From positions 50,001 to 75,000 of the forward strand of contig CAUYUJ010015516.1 in the NCBI GenBank assembly GCA_963575745.1: a stretch of DNA of 25,000 nucleotides. Reading direction: 5' to 3'. Below are positions 1 to 8,585 of the stretch, one piece after another. The position numbers and the translations under genes are program-made. The stretch comes from Prorocentrum cordatum (lineage: Eukaryota > Sar > Dinophyceae > Prorocentrales > Prorocentraceae). The notes beneath the pieces are model-generated. The model was not told where the DNA came from, made no database searches, and was given only the letters and a program-made list of their open reading frames with translations. The number at the start of each line of letters is the position of its first letter. Positions within the stretch are counted from its first letter, which is position 1.

Positions 1-142
1 CTCCTCCTCCCCCTCCTCCTCCTCCTCCTCCTCCTTCTCCTCCTCCTCATCTCCTCCTCCTCCTCCTCCTCCTCCTCCTCCCTCCTCCTCTCTCCTCCTC
101 CTCCTCCTCCTCCCCTCCTCCTCCTCCTCCTCCTCCTCCTCC
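1..142. repeat. (CTC)n pyrimidine microsatellite
   Basis: Almost pure CTC/CTCCT repeats with a few interruptions open the window. The plus strand is nearly all pyrimidine, so triplex formation is possible. The minus strand reads as poly-Glu/Arg/Gly in different frames, which is composition and not coding. Confidence 0.95.
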
Positions 143-734
143 ACGTCCTTCCTCCCAGCAGCGCGCTCTCGTCCTGCGCGCCTCGGTCTGCGGGCACCTC
201 GTCCTTCGTCCCCCCCCGCCCCGCGCCCCCCCCCCACCCTGCTCCTCCCATTCCCCCCATTCCTCCCCCTCCTCCTCCCCCCAGTCCGTCACCCCACCCC
301 CATTCCTCTTCCCCGCGGCTCCCCCGCTCTCTCCTCCACTGCGGGGCGGGGGGGAGAGGGGGCGAGGGGGCACGCTCGCGCCATATCTGACATGCTACCC
401 GTCCCCCCCATGTCTTCCCATTGCGCTGATGCTTCCTCCATCCGCCGACGGGTGTCATAGTGGACCTGGACCCCCCCCCAGACGACACCATCGTGTTATG
501 TGCAATCGGAAGGGGAGCTGCGTGCATTGCAGAAGGAGGGCGGTTGGGCGAGAGGCAGACGGAAAGAAGTGGGGGAGGGAGGGGCCAGGAGGTCTGGACC
601 CATTCCCAGGGACCGGCTTCTCATCCTGAGTCGTTTTGGCAGCCCCGAGGGCATGTGAGGGCTCCCAGCGGCTGAAGATGGAGAAAAACCGCCCGTCCCG
701 AATTTTTTACTACTCGAGGGGGTCTGGGTCTCAC
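143..734. other. GC-rich spacer without a recognisable gene
   Basis: This stretch has C-runs near 210-235 and G-rich patches near 345-370 and 565-590. Short open frames exist on both strands, but none has a motif or composition I trust. If the minus-strand exon at 735-890 is real, this would be intron downstream of it. No further exon could be identified here. Confidence 0.5.
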
Positions 735-890
735 GTGACCAGAGACTCCAGCGCCAGCAGCATCACCGGCGCGTCCCGCAGCGGGGTGTCCATCCCCAGC
801 GTGACGGCGAGCAGGGTTCCTGCCAGCAGGAGCGTGCCGAGGTATAGGACCGCCGTGACCCGGGAGTAGTCCGCCACCGCGCCCCGAGGC
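735..890 (-). CDS. Partial exon: membrane segment resembling AMFR/gp78-type E3 ubiquitin ligase
   Basis: Seen: on the minus strand a hydrophobic segment (RVTAVLYLGTLLLAGTLL) is followed by a short polar stretch and APVMLLALESLVT. The exon runs into CAC|GTGAGA, a textbook 5' splice site, on the minus strand at position 734. Known: the multi-pass membrane region of AMFR/gp78 ER ubiquitin ligases, which act in ER-associated degradation, has a similar helix followed by an MAAESLLVT-like turn. Inference: this is one internal exon of such a protein. No RING or CUE domain is visible in the window, so function cannot be confirmed. The 5' boundary is unclear because the frame stays open straight into the neighbouring GGA tract with no AG acceptor in between. 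It could instead be another polytopic membrane protein or an unexpressed fragment. Confidence 0.4.
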
Positions 891-895
891 ACGAG

Positions 896-1062
896 TTGGA
901 GGAGGAGGAGGAGGAAGAGGAGGAGGAGGAGGAGGAGGAGGAGGAGGAGGAGGAGGAGGAGGAGGGTTGGGAAGGAGGAGGAGGAGGAGGAGGGGGAAGA
1001 GAAGGGAGGAGGAGGAGGAGGAGGAGGAGGAGGAGGAGGGAGGAGAGGAGGAGGAGGAGGAG
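896..1062. repeat. (GGA)n purine microsatellite
   Basis: About 165 bases of GGA/GAG repeats are interrupted by GGTTGGGAAGG and GGGGAAG. The plus strand lacks C almost entirely. It directly abuts the AMFR-like exon, so on the minus strand it would act as a long pyrimidine tract. Confidence 0.95.
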
Positions 1063-1106
1063 GATGGATGGATGGATGGATGGATGGATGGATGGATGGA
1101 TGGATG
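1062..1106. repeat. (GGAT)n tetranucleotide microsatellite
   Basis: Eleven near-perfect GGAT units follow the GGA tract without a gap. The frame encodes MDGW or SIHP repeats depending on strand, which is not evidence of coding. Confidence 0.95.
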
Positions 1107-1921
1107 AGAAAGCGCGCGGGGACCAGGTCAACCCTGGGCACGTTGCAAACTCAGGCCTGTGGGAACTTACCGCCGCTCTTTGGGCGCAGCCCCCATCGCG
1201 AGCCTGAAGATCACCTCCTTGCCTGCTGTAGAGGGGGACGGTCAGTCTTGCACGGCACTGCAAGACTCTGAACATTCACACTGGCGTGGGCACCACAATG
1301 CTCACAGTACAAAACTCACCTCAGGACTTTCAAGCGATGACTGCTAGCACGTCCTGGGTACAAGGGGTGGCGGAGGGGATCCACCAACAGAAGAGGAGGG
1401 CCAAGACAGTGACCTGGGCACAAGTCCTGGACCTCGCCCTTCAGGCTGAAACGACGTTGACACACTCACGCTGGATGCTGGAACGCCGCCCGACAGGCTC
1501 GTGGCCCACGCTCCTCAACCTCTGCCTCCGAACCTGAAACGACGGAAGAGGGACAAGGCGAGGCGGGGGGCGGCCGAGCCAGTATGCAGCATGGCGCGGG
1601 TTCTCCTGCTCAACCTCCCTGGGGCCGGCCAACAGGCGGTCGAGGGTGTGGAAGGAGAGGCGACCAACAACATGGGTGAGGTCCGCGCCGGCCACCGAAG
1701 GGGAAACTTGACACGTGGCCCACCCTTCAAAGAAATCAGCACACCAATCCAGGAAAAAAACTCCTCTTCCCAAATGGCGAATTGGGCCTCTGTTGGGCCG
1801 ACGAATGACTTTGAGTCCAAAACACTTCGACCAGACCAGGACCACGATCGTCGAGCACACTCCAGATCATGGGCCAGAGATCGAGCATCGCACTGCTCTG
1901 CGTCCAGATCTGCCGCATGCA
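1107..1921. other. Unassigned region upstream of the recombinase fragment
   Basis: Open frames at 1286-1537 and from 1501 on the plus strand run toward the recombinase fragment, and the second is continuous with it. The sequence between 1501 and about 1930 has no recognisable domain. A tyrosine recombinase would need an N-terminal core-binding domain here, but I cannot identify one. It may be too diverged, frame-shifted, or the upstream part may be missing. Confidence 0.4.
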
Positions 1922-2284
1922 CGCCGGCAGGGCGCAGAGATGCAGCTTCAGCATCATTTTGTTTATTCGGCCTGCGCCGTGTGTCGGAGGCGCTCAGTCT
2001 TCGCGCCGAGGACGTGCACTTCAATGCCGCGCGCGTGAGCTGTCTCATCCAGAGGCAGAAAACCGACCCGCGCGGCAAAGGCCTATGGAATTTCATCCCT
2101 TCCGTGCAGATCGCCGTCTAATCGCCGACCAGAATTATTCAGGATTGGGCAGAGTGGCGGGCGGCCAACGCGTCGGATTTGCCTTTCTTCTTCTGCACCA
2201 CAACAGGTCCCAGACACCAACCTGTTAGCGCTGACCTGTGTCGCAAAATGGTGTCGGCCCATTTAAGGACCCCGCTACCACAAC

Positions 2285-2493
2285 CCTCGTCAAAAATAAA
2301 CTGAAGGATTCTGTTTTCGGTGATTGTATGGTCGGCGCTACTCCAATGCTGGCGCTAGATATCTGACGTGGACGCAAGGGCTTCAAAAATTCGACGACCC
2401 CTCCGCAGCATTGAAGAACGCAATTTCTAACAAGTGTCAGAGAAGATCGATCGTCGTGATTTCCAACTGCGTTTCTGTCTATGTTTGACGAGT
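2285..2493. mobile_element. MITE-like element, copy 1 (209 bp)
   Basis: It begins CCTCGTCAAAAATAAAC and ends with a mutated version of the inverted copy (CTATGTTTGACGAGt). It encodes nothing credible; the long minus-strand frame across both copies is a by-product. It is about 95% identical by eye to copy 2, separated by a single C. No target-site duplication is visible. The left terminus contains a GT that could act as a splice donor (position 2289). Confidence 0.8.
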
Positions 2494-2494
2494 C

Positions 2495-2703
2495 CCTCGT
2501 CAAAAATAAACTGAAGGATTCTGTTTTCGGTGATTGTATGGTCGGCGCTACTCCAGTGCTGGCGCTAGATATCTGACGTGGACGCAAGGGCTTCAAAATT
2601 CCGACGACCCCTCCGCAGCATTGAAGAACGCAGTTTCTAACAAATGCCCGAGAAGATCGATCGTCGTGATTTCCAACTGCGTTTCTGTTTATTTTTGACG
2701 AGG
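2495..2703. mobile_element. MITE-like element, copy 2 (209 bp) with perfect 17-bp terminal inverted repeats
   Basis: The left end CCTCGTCAAAAATAAAC and the right end GTTTATTTTTGACGAGG are exact reverse complements, and the match extends a few bases further with one mismatch. Length equals that of copy 1. Known: short non-coding elements with terminal inverted repeats are moved in trans by DNA transposases, and in dinoflagellates similar elements can become introns (introners). The next bases, CTTGCAG, could serve as a 3' splice acceptor. Confidence 0.85.
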
Positions 2704-3033
2704 CTTGCAGTACACACTCCTTTCGTAGAGGCGGAACGGAGTGGTTCACGCACGTAGCAAAACTACCCCCGAACTTTGTCCAACGGCAAAGGGGGTGGAA
2801 TTCGGAAGATGTCATGCGTCAGTCTTGCGCCGACACGTCCCCGGGCACGCTAATGCATTGTTTTCTCGAGAGCGTAACCTCGTACTCTGCTGAGCAGACG
2901 ACGACCAGGCCAAGCAAACGCCTGCGAGGGAAGACGCCCGTCGCGAGAACGCTCGAACCTCTGGGGGAAGAAACAACAACAAAACACCTACTCACGCCGC
3001 TGCGCGGAACACCGCCTCAAGGGGGCCTGCTTC

Positions 3034-3136
3034 GGGGGGTGCTCACTGGGACGAATCCTGGTGGCTCCTTCCCCGGCGGGCTGGGGGTACACTTGCCTAC
3101 TTGATGCTGGGGTAAAACATCTACCAACGTCGTGAG
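3034..3136 (+). repeat. Direct repeat, left copy (103 bp)
   Basis: It runs from GGGGGGTGCTCACTGGGACG to CCAACGTCGTGAGA and recurs at 3667-3801 in the same orientation. The two copies are about 93% identical outside one insertion. They frame a unique core of about 530 bp. Confidence 0.85.
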
Positions 3137-3666
3137 ATTGACCCTGTTTGGAGGAAGGCGAAGCCTTTCGGAGAACGGGCGATCTAGAGACGCGGGTGCT
3201 TTACACGTCGGGGGCGAACATCGACTGGCCAGCTCCGAGTGTGCTGGCCGCTCACCGCAGGCGGCCTTGCCTGGCTTCGTCGGCGCCAATTGTGTCGCTG
3301 GGTCAAGGCTCGGGGGGTCACGTCCTCGCGGGGCCGAGTGCCTGCCGTTCCTTGGCAGGGCGCTGTGCAAGGCGCGGGCCGTCCCAGGGCAGACGGCACC
3401 CTACGGGGCCGTGGGGCCTGCCGTTCCGCGACAGGGCGCCGTACAGGGCGCGGCGCGGCGCACGACCGAACGACGACCGCCGCAGTGCGGCGCGTCTCCT
3501 GCGAGCGCACCTTCGCGCCGGCCGCGACGATTACATTCGAGTCCCGCCCGCCCGCCCGCTCCGCGTCACGGCACGCGCGTGCCGCGGCGAAGGACTAAGC
3601 TACGGCCGGTGCGCGGCCGCCACCTCAGCTCCCGATTCGCGAGGCAGCGGCCAGCACGGAAGTTTG
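3137..3666. other. Core between the direct repeats
   Basis: GC-rich sequence with overlapping open frames in all plus-strand phases and no recognised domain. It contains an imperfect internal duplication: CCTGCCGTTCC..GGCAGGGCGC near 3340 and CCTGCCGTTCCGCGACAGGGCGC near 3418. It could be the inside of a small non-autonomous element or simply unique sequence between two satellite copies. Confidence 0.4.
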
Positions 3667-3801
3667 GGGGGGTGCTCACAGGGACGAATCCTGGTGGCTC
3701 CTTCCCTGGTGGGCCGGGGGTACACTTGCCCCCTCCCTGGTGGGCTGGGGGTACACTTGCCCCCTTGATGCTGGGGTAAAGCATCTACCAACGTCGTGAG
3801 A
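3667..3801 (+). repeat. Direct repeat, right copy, with internal 31-bp duplication
   Basis: Same sequence as 3034-3136, but the segment CCCTGGTGGGCYGGGGGTAC plus about 11 bases is present twice in tandem, making this copy longer. The ending CATCTACCAACGTCGTGAGA is identical in both copies. Confidence 0.85.
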
Positions 3802-3844
3802 TGACAAGGTTAGCGGAAAGCCCCGGGGAAAAAACACCCATTGC

Positions 3845-4390
3845 TAAAATCGCCTCCTAGATTGCCAAGATGGCCCAAGATAACCTCCACGCTGCCTCCA
3901 AGATGGGCAAGATGGCCCCAAGGGAACCCAAGATAACCTCAAGATGGACTCCAATATGGCCCCAAGATGCCTCAGAGACCGCCAAGATGGCCAAACAGAG
4001 CCCAATACGGCCAAACACCTGTTGTCCTTGGGTTTCTGACGTATTCGCACATTTGCTTCAAAACGGCCCTCCGACGGCCTAAGACGCTACCAAGATCGAC
4101 ACAAGACCCTCCAAAACCAATATTGCCCTAAGACGGCCGAAGACGCTCCAAGACGCCCAAGATGGGCTGCAAGACAGCTCTCACGCGCTCCAAGAGGGCG
4201 CCAAGACGGCCCAGGGAGACTCCCAAAATGTATCCCGACGGCGTCAGACGGGCTAGGGACGCCGTAAGACTACCACAGAGACCCATAGGAAGCCACTAAA
4301 GGCTCCCAAGAGGCCCAAAGAGGTCCCCAAGAGGCCTCCAAGAGGCAGGAAACCTCAATAATGACCCAAGAGGCCCCCAAGAGGTCTCCT
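3845..4390 (+). repeat. Degenerate CAAGATGG/CAAGAGG satellite
   Basis: Short degenerate units of the form CCAAGATGGCCCCAAGA and CCAAGAGGCC are repeated dozens of times with variable spacing. The same family fills 10840-11430 and appears at 11548 and 11881. No unit-length order is obvious by eye. Frames through it give Pro/Arg/Lys-rich peptides and are not genes. Confidence 0.85.
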
Positions 4391-4413
4391 CATCCAACCC
4401 CTCCTCCATTTTT

Positions 4414-4433
4414 CCCCCCCCCCCCCCCCCCCC
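4414..4433. repeat. Poly-C run (20 nt)
   Basis: Twenty consecutive C, preceded by TTTTT and followed by CTC repeats. Such runs are prone to length errors in assemblies. Confidence 0.95.
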
Positions 4434-4558
4434 TCTCCTCGTCGTCCTCTTCCTCCCCAACGAGTTCTCCGAAGGGCTTCCACGACGGCTGGGGGAACGC
4501 ATGGCCCAATGGCGCGGCCAAGCTTTGCCCGAACGTTTGACCACACTGACGTATCCCT

Positions 4559-4766
4559 AAACAGGGGGACGAAGATTGACATAAACACAGAAACTCGGAG
4601 GTCCGCGCGGATTTTTCGGATCGGCGCTGGACCCCCCTCCCTGGCGCGCGGAGCGCGCCAGGAGCGGCGCCGGAGGCGCCGCCAGGGGGGTCCAGCGCCG
4701 ATCCGAGAAATCCGCGCGGACCTCAATTTTTGTATGTTTATGCCATTGTTCGTTCCTCTATACAAG
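4559..4766. mobile_element. Foldback element with T-shaped secondary structure
   Basis: The inner arms 4598-4637 and 4685-4724 are reverse complements at 39 of 40 positions. The 47-base loop holds two further perfect hairpins: a 10-bp stem at 4640-4662 and an 8-bp stem at 4664-4682, each with a GGA loop. Outside the inner arms the complementarity continues at about 75% to roughly 4559 and 4766. The overall fold is a long stem with two side hairpins. It has no coding capacity of its own. Because the arms mirror each other, similar peptides (IGAGPP, IRADL) appear on both strands. Probably a non-autonomous foldback or MITE family; outer borders are approximate and no target duplication was found. 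Confidence 0.75.
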
Positions 4767-4789
4767 GCAGGGGGCAACGGTGATTCGCG

Positions 4790-6115
4790 TTAGGCGTCTT
4801 CGATACAGGCGAACCACGACGCCCTGCAGCAGCTCCATCTGCGGTCTGCTCAGCCATCGCGCGTCGTCCCTGCCGGAGCTGGCTGCCCTGACGGGCCTGT
4901 CCGGGCCTCGGAGGCCTACATGTGGTGAAGTACTCCCCGCCGCAGCTACGTAGATTTCGTCCGCATTCTCACCCGCTCCCCCTCCCCCCGCCGTCTGACC
5001 CCAGACATCGGGCGTCTCGAAAAAATCGGGACGGAGATTCTTCATCGTTTTCGGCCTCACGCGGCACTCGCCGGGCCTCGGGACCGTCAAGAAACGACTC
5101 GGACTGAAAAACCGGTCCTGGGGAAGTGGTCGGGGGGATCGGGGGCCCGAGTCTCGAAACAATCGAGAAGTCGGATGTCTGGGACTGTACTGCAAGGGGG
5201 AAGCATTCACTGTATAGTATAGGCTTCCTTGCCCCACCTTTCTAGCTCGAACTCGCAGTCGCCCTGCACCAGGGACGCCTCCTCGCCATCATCCCAAGAG
5301 CCCGCACCCCGCATGGAAAAAGAATGGCCAGCGCACCGCCCCACTGCAGCGACGCAATGGGCACGGCAGACTGGGCCAACAAAAACACAAACGAAGCACT
5401 AGGCAACGAGGTAAAACGGTGCCGGCCTCAATGAATGATGATGTTATTGATGTTTCAGGCTGTGTAATGATGACCAGGTGGTGGAAACCCGGGATGACGG
5501 ACAGGAAAGTTGCAAAGATGATGGCGACATAATTACATCATCCCCGATGCGGTAGTAAGGCAGAAGACCTTGGTCCGTGGCGCAACTCGCTGGACTCAAA
5601 CTTACGCAGATCGATGCAGCGATGAAGGCTGTCAGGATGGTCCCGCGGTGAAGACGATCAAGAGAACGGCAAAACGCTGTTCCCATCCGCGCGCCCCATT
5701 CCAGATCCTCACAGACAAGCAAGCGCTTTCGACAAAAAAATGAAGCCACAATACGACTGCACGATCAATCACAAGAATAATTTTGAGACTGCTCAATCTG
5801 GCCTACTTGCGTGTCGCCCACAACGTACATCCTCGATACCCGCCCTCTTCATCTTCGATCGTTCCCCACTTGGGAGTCTATTTTCCTTACCTCCCACGTC
5901 TAGTCGGCGCAGATCCTACAGCAGGGAAAGGGAGTGAGGAGAGAGGGGACAAGGGGGGGGAGAAGGATGGGGCACGAGAGAGATGAGCAAGAACAGGGTT
6001 AGAAGCAGGAGATCAAGCGGCAGAACCAGACGGGGCGGGTCGGGCGGGTGGACCCTAACGGGCCAGTCGAGCGGGCGGGCCCGAACGACCAGGTCGAGCG
6101 GGCGTATCGGTGAAG
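4790..6115. other. No convincing gene
   Basis: About 1.3 kb of mixed-composition DNA. A minus-strand frame at 4758-5237 (159 codons), a minus-strand frame at 5444-5749 and short plus frames exist, but none shows a domain, signal peptide or splice context I can defend. Around 6025-6110 the unit GTCGAGCGGGCG recurs. Confidence 0.5.
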
Positions 6116-6119
6116 CGTC

Positions 6120-6340
6120 AGTCCTGCATGAATCCCGAAAACGTCTCGAGCGATAGCGCGATTCCCGAGCAAATCGTTAGGAAATCCAGAGCGAGAGCGT
6201 GATTCCTGACTAACGAGGGCGCGTCATTTCAATAATGAAGTTCTAATCAAGTCCACGCGAGGCGCGATTCCTGGATAAATTGTCAGGGGAAGCCCGCACG
6301 AGAGCGCGATGTTGAATAAATTGTGACAGCGTATCATGAG
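6120..6340 (+). repeat. Degenerate tandem repeat (GAGAGCGCGATTCC family)
   Basis: At least four diverged units share the core GAGAGCGCGATTCCTGA followed by AAATTGTTAGG-like sequence, at about 6145, 6190, 6255 and 6300. Spacing varies between roughly 45 and 65 bases. Confidence 0.55.
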
Positions 6341-6654
6341 GGAGTCGCTGTTGTTGTAAACCGGGGGCCCGGGGCACACTCTGACGCGCAAGACCTCCCC
6401 TGATAGAAAACAATGTGGGATCAACAATGCCAAGTCTTTAGACATGAAAAACTTAACATCGCGTTGCTTGCACTGAATGTTTCTTGTGCTATCTCCGTTT
6501 CAGCGCCGATGGGGTCCAGACATAGCCCAACAAATGATGTTGCCCATCTGGCGGCATGCTGGCAGACTGTCAGCGAAGGCGTCCCGTCTGCTCCCGCCTG
6601 AGGCTTCCTCACGCCATGGTTCTCCCGCGTGGCTAGTCCCAGCCGCAGTGTCCC

Positions 6655-6905
6655 TCCGAGCTAATTGCAGTCCGCGGTATGCATCCAATCTACTGAATTC
6701 CCCATTGGTTGGAGCCCCATCGAATGCACCCGGTAAACTCACGATCCGTAGGTTGCACCTCGCATCCCAGCCAGAGGGTCTCTCCCAGCTGATTGCCATC
6801 CGTGGTATGTGTCCAATCTGCTGCATTCCATTGGCTGTACTCCATCGAGCGCACTGGGTCCTGGTAGTGAACCAACGATCAGCAGGTTGCACCTCGCAGA
6901 AGGAC
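6655..6905 (+). repeat. Two diverged tandem units of about 125 bp
   Basis: Both units begin AGCTRATTGCMRTCCG and end CAGGTTGCACCTCGCA or TAGGTTGCACCTCGCA. Unit one ends near 6763 and unit two near 6899. Divergence is around 25% with small indels, indicating an old duplication. A partial third unit may precede them from about 6480. Confidence 0.65.
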
Positions 6906-7839
6906 TGCATTCCCCCGTGGGCACCCAACCGCAAGGCCCTGCCCATGGGGTCCCAGCCATTGGGTGGCATCCACCAAGACCAGCGCTATTCCTGGCACGG
7001 TCGGGCCGAGATGTGAGATCGAGGTCGGCTCGGGGGAGGCACCCTGGCGTTCTCCGTGCCTGCTGGATGTTATTGCGGATCCTGGGGGGGGGGGGGGGAA
7101 ACGGCACTCCCGATTTTTTTGTTGTTTGATCGGCGGCCCGCAAGGAAGAGTCCAGAAGGCGTGTCAATCAGGCTGACTGGGGCACAGAGCCAGATAATTC
7201 GTGCAACATGCAGAACAAATTAGGGAAAACGGGCAGACGGGCAGCCGCGCGTGGCGACGTTGCGCCAGCACTAGGAAGCCAGGCGCCGAGCAGGGCGACG
7301 GAAGGACGGAGGGGGGGGAAGAGCGAGGCGACGGAAGACGAAAGAACGGCACTCCCGACGCGATGCGCCCCAAATTGCACTCCACACGCTCTGGGTCAGC
7401 GGCCGCAGGCCTCGGGCGGCGGGTCGAATAGCGGCGGGGGCGCGCCGCTAGGCGACCGTGGCACCGGGGAGGGGGACGGAGGGGGAGAGAGGCGAGCGCG
7501 GAGCGGAGGCCGCTCGAGGAGCAGGAAGTCTCTTGCGCAGGTGCCAGGAGCGCACGACGGATGGCGGGGCGTGTGCGTACACACATGATGATCCACGTGC
7601 ACACATGTGCCAGTGCAACTTTACACACACGTACATGTCTGGCTGCACGCACATACGGTGGGGGCATTGGATAAGGAATCGTTGGATATGGCATCCAGGG
7701 TCTGGAAGCCAATGGAACTCGAATCGTGGACTGGCTATGGGCATCACTGCCGCCCTAATCAGTCAAGGAACCACCCCCCCAGGGTCTGCAGCCGCCTGAG
7801 CACATTCCTTAACTATCGTCCCCACCGTACGCAGTGCAG
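6906..7839. other. No convincing gene; poly-G run at 7084-7098
   Basis: GC-rich sequence with overlapping frames on both strands, none recognisable. A run of 15 G lies at 7084-7098. The phrase ACGGCACTCCCGA occurs twice, near 7101 and 7346, suggesting a small dispersed repeat. CA/TG-rich sequence lies at 7570-7650. Confidence 0.45.
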
Positions 7840-8110
7840 CCTACAAGGTCACACCTATGAGGTCCTGGCGGCAGGATCCAACCGATATTGTCCAACCGAT
7901 AAGGTCCCACCGATCGGGTTCCAGCGTTTGGGTACTATCACCACGGTCACGACCATAGGACCCAACCGATTAGGTTCCCATTAAAAGACATGATCCTCTT
8001 GGTAGGGCCCACCCAGTGGGGCCGCGCCGATTAGCCAGCACCGATATGGTCCCGCCTGCGGGATCCCACCGTCAAGGCCCCACCTGCAGCGCCCCATCCG
8101 CATAGCCCCA
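7840..8110 (+). repeat. Degenerate short satellite (CCAACCGATWAGGTCCC)
   Basis: Units resembling CCAACCGATAAGGTCCCAC recur roughly every 18-25 bases with many substitutions, for example near 7878, 7893, 7960, 8033 and 8060. There is no coding signal. Confidence 0.6.
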
Positions 8111-8384
8111 CAAACAAGGGCCCACCCATAGCGCCCAGCATCCGTTACCCACCACTGTGCCAATGTGCACGACCAGGAGAGCCCTCCAATGACCTTTGAC
8201 TCTCTTGTGGTGACTCGTGCAATTGCTATGCTTATGGGCCGCAGTCGTAATATGTTCTGCATTCCGGTGTGCTCTTGGGCGCTCCAGGAGTTCGCTGGGC
8301 GGCACTTCCCGAAACGATGGAAGCGCGCTTGCGGCCCCAACAAAATTCGACGTGCCGCGGGAAGTTCCCAGCGCTGAGATTCCT

Positions 8385-8534
8385 GCCTCTGGGGCCTTAT
8401 GCGGCGCTCCCTATGGGGCCGCGAAAATTGTGGGGTGTGTGCCGATATGGCCTGGAGAAAGCAAGCGAGCGCAGCAACTGGGGCCTTAGGTTAAGCTCCA
8501 AGGGGGCCACGAAGCATGTGAGGGGTGCGCCGCG

Positions 8535-8538
<4 letters not shown>
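8385..8538 (+). repeat. 89-bp satellite, two diverged units left of the GT tract
   Basis: Two units carry the hallmarks CTGGGGCCTTA, GGGGCCRCGAA and TGTGCCGATATGG or GTGCGCCG. They belong to the family that resumes at 9561, so the GT-rich tract lies inside this satellite. Confidence 0.75.

Positions 8539-8585
<47 letters not shown>

Larger units (their letters stand above)
1922..3033 (+). pseudogene. Tyrosine recombinase (phage-integrase/Crypton/DIRS-like) fragment, interrupted by two MITE-like elements
   Basis: Seen: a frame at about 1957-2118 contains GLRRVSEALSLRAEDV, matching the box I arginine motif of tyrosine recombinases (GLRxSE). A KTDPRGKG stretch follows, at the place of the beta-hairpin lysine. 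An in-frame TAA lies at 2119-2121, then the frame continues through DLPFFFCTTTG and CRKMVSAHL. At 2285-2703 two inverted-repeat elements intervene. Beyond them STHSFRRGG supplies the His-x-x-Arg box, and RGWNSEDVMRQS follows where GRWxSDxxxRY would be expected. Known: these residues form the active site that cuts and rejoins DNA through a tyrosine. Odd: the tyrosine position holds Gln or Ser. Inference: a decayed copy of a mobile-element or host recombinase. The native C-terminus is uncertain because the frame runs into the repeat starting at 3034. Confidence 0.7.

Noticed and set aside
2225-2815. Minus-strand frame of 196 codons with internal protein repeats
   Set aside because: It is the antisense of the two MITE-like copies; the repeated peptide simply mirrors the DNA repeat.
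3845-4390. CAAGATGG copies as YY1-like factor sites
   Set aside because: The motif is a satellite unit present in dozens of degenerate copies; matching an animal factor motif is not evidence in a dinoflagellate.
4758-5237. Minus-strand frame of 159 codons
   Set aside because: Composition is Arg/Pro/Gly-rich without a domain, and part of it overlaps the foldback element edge; insufficient support.
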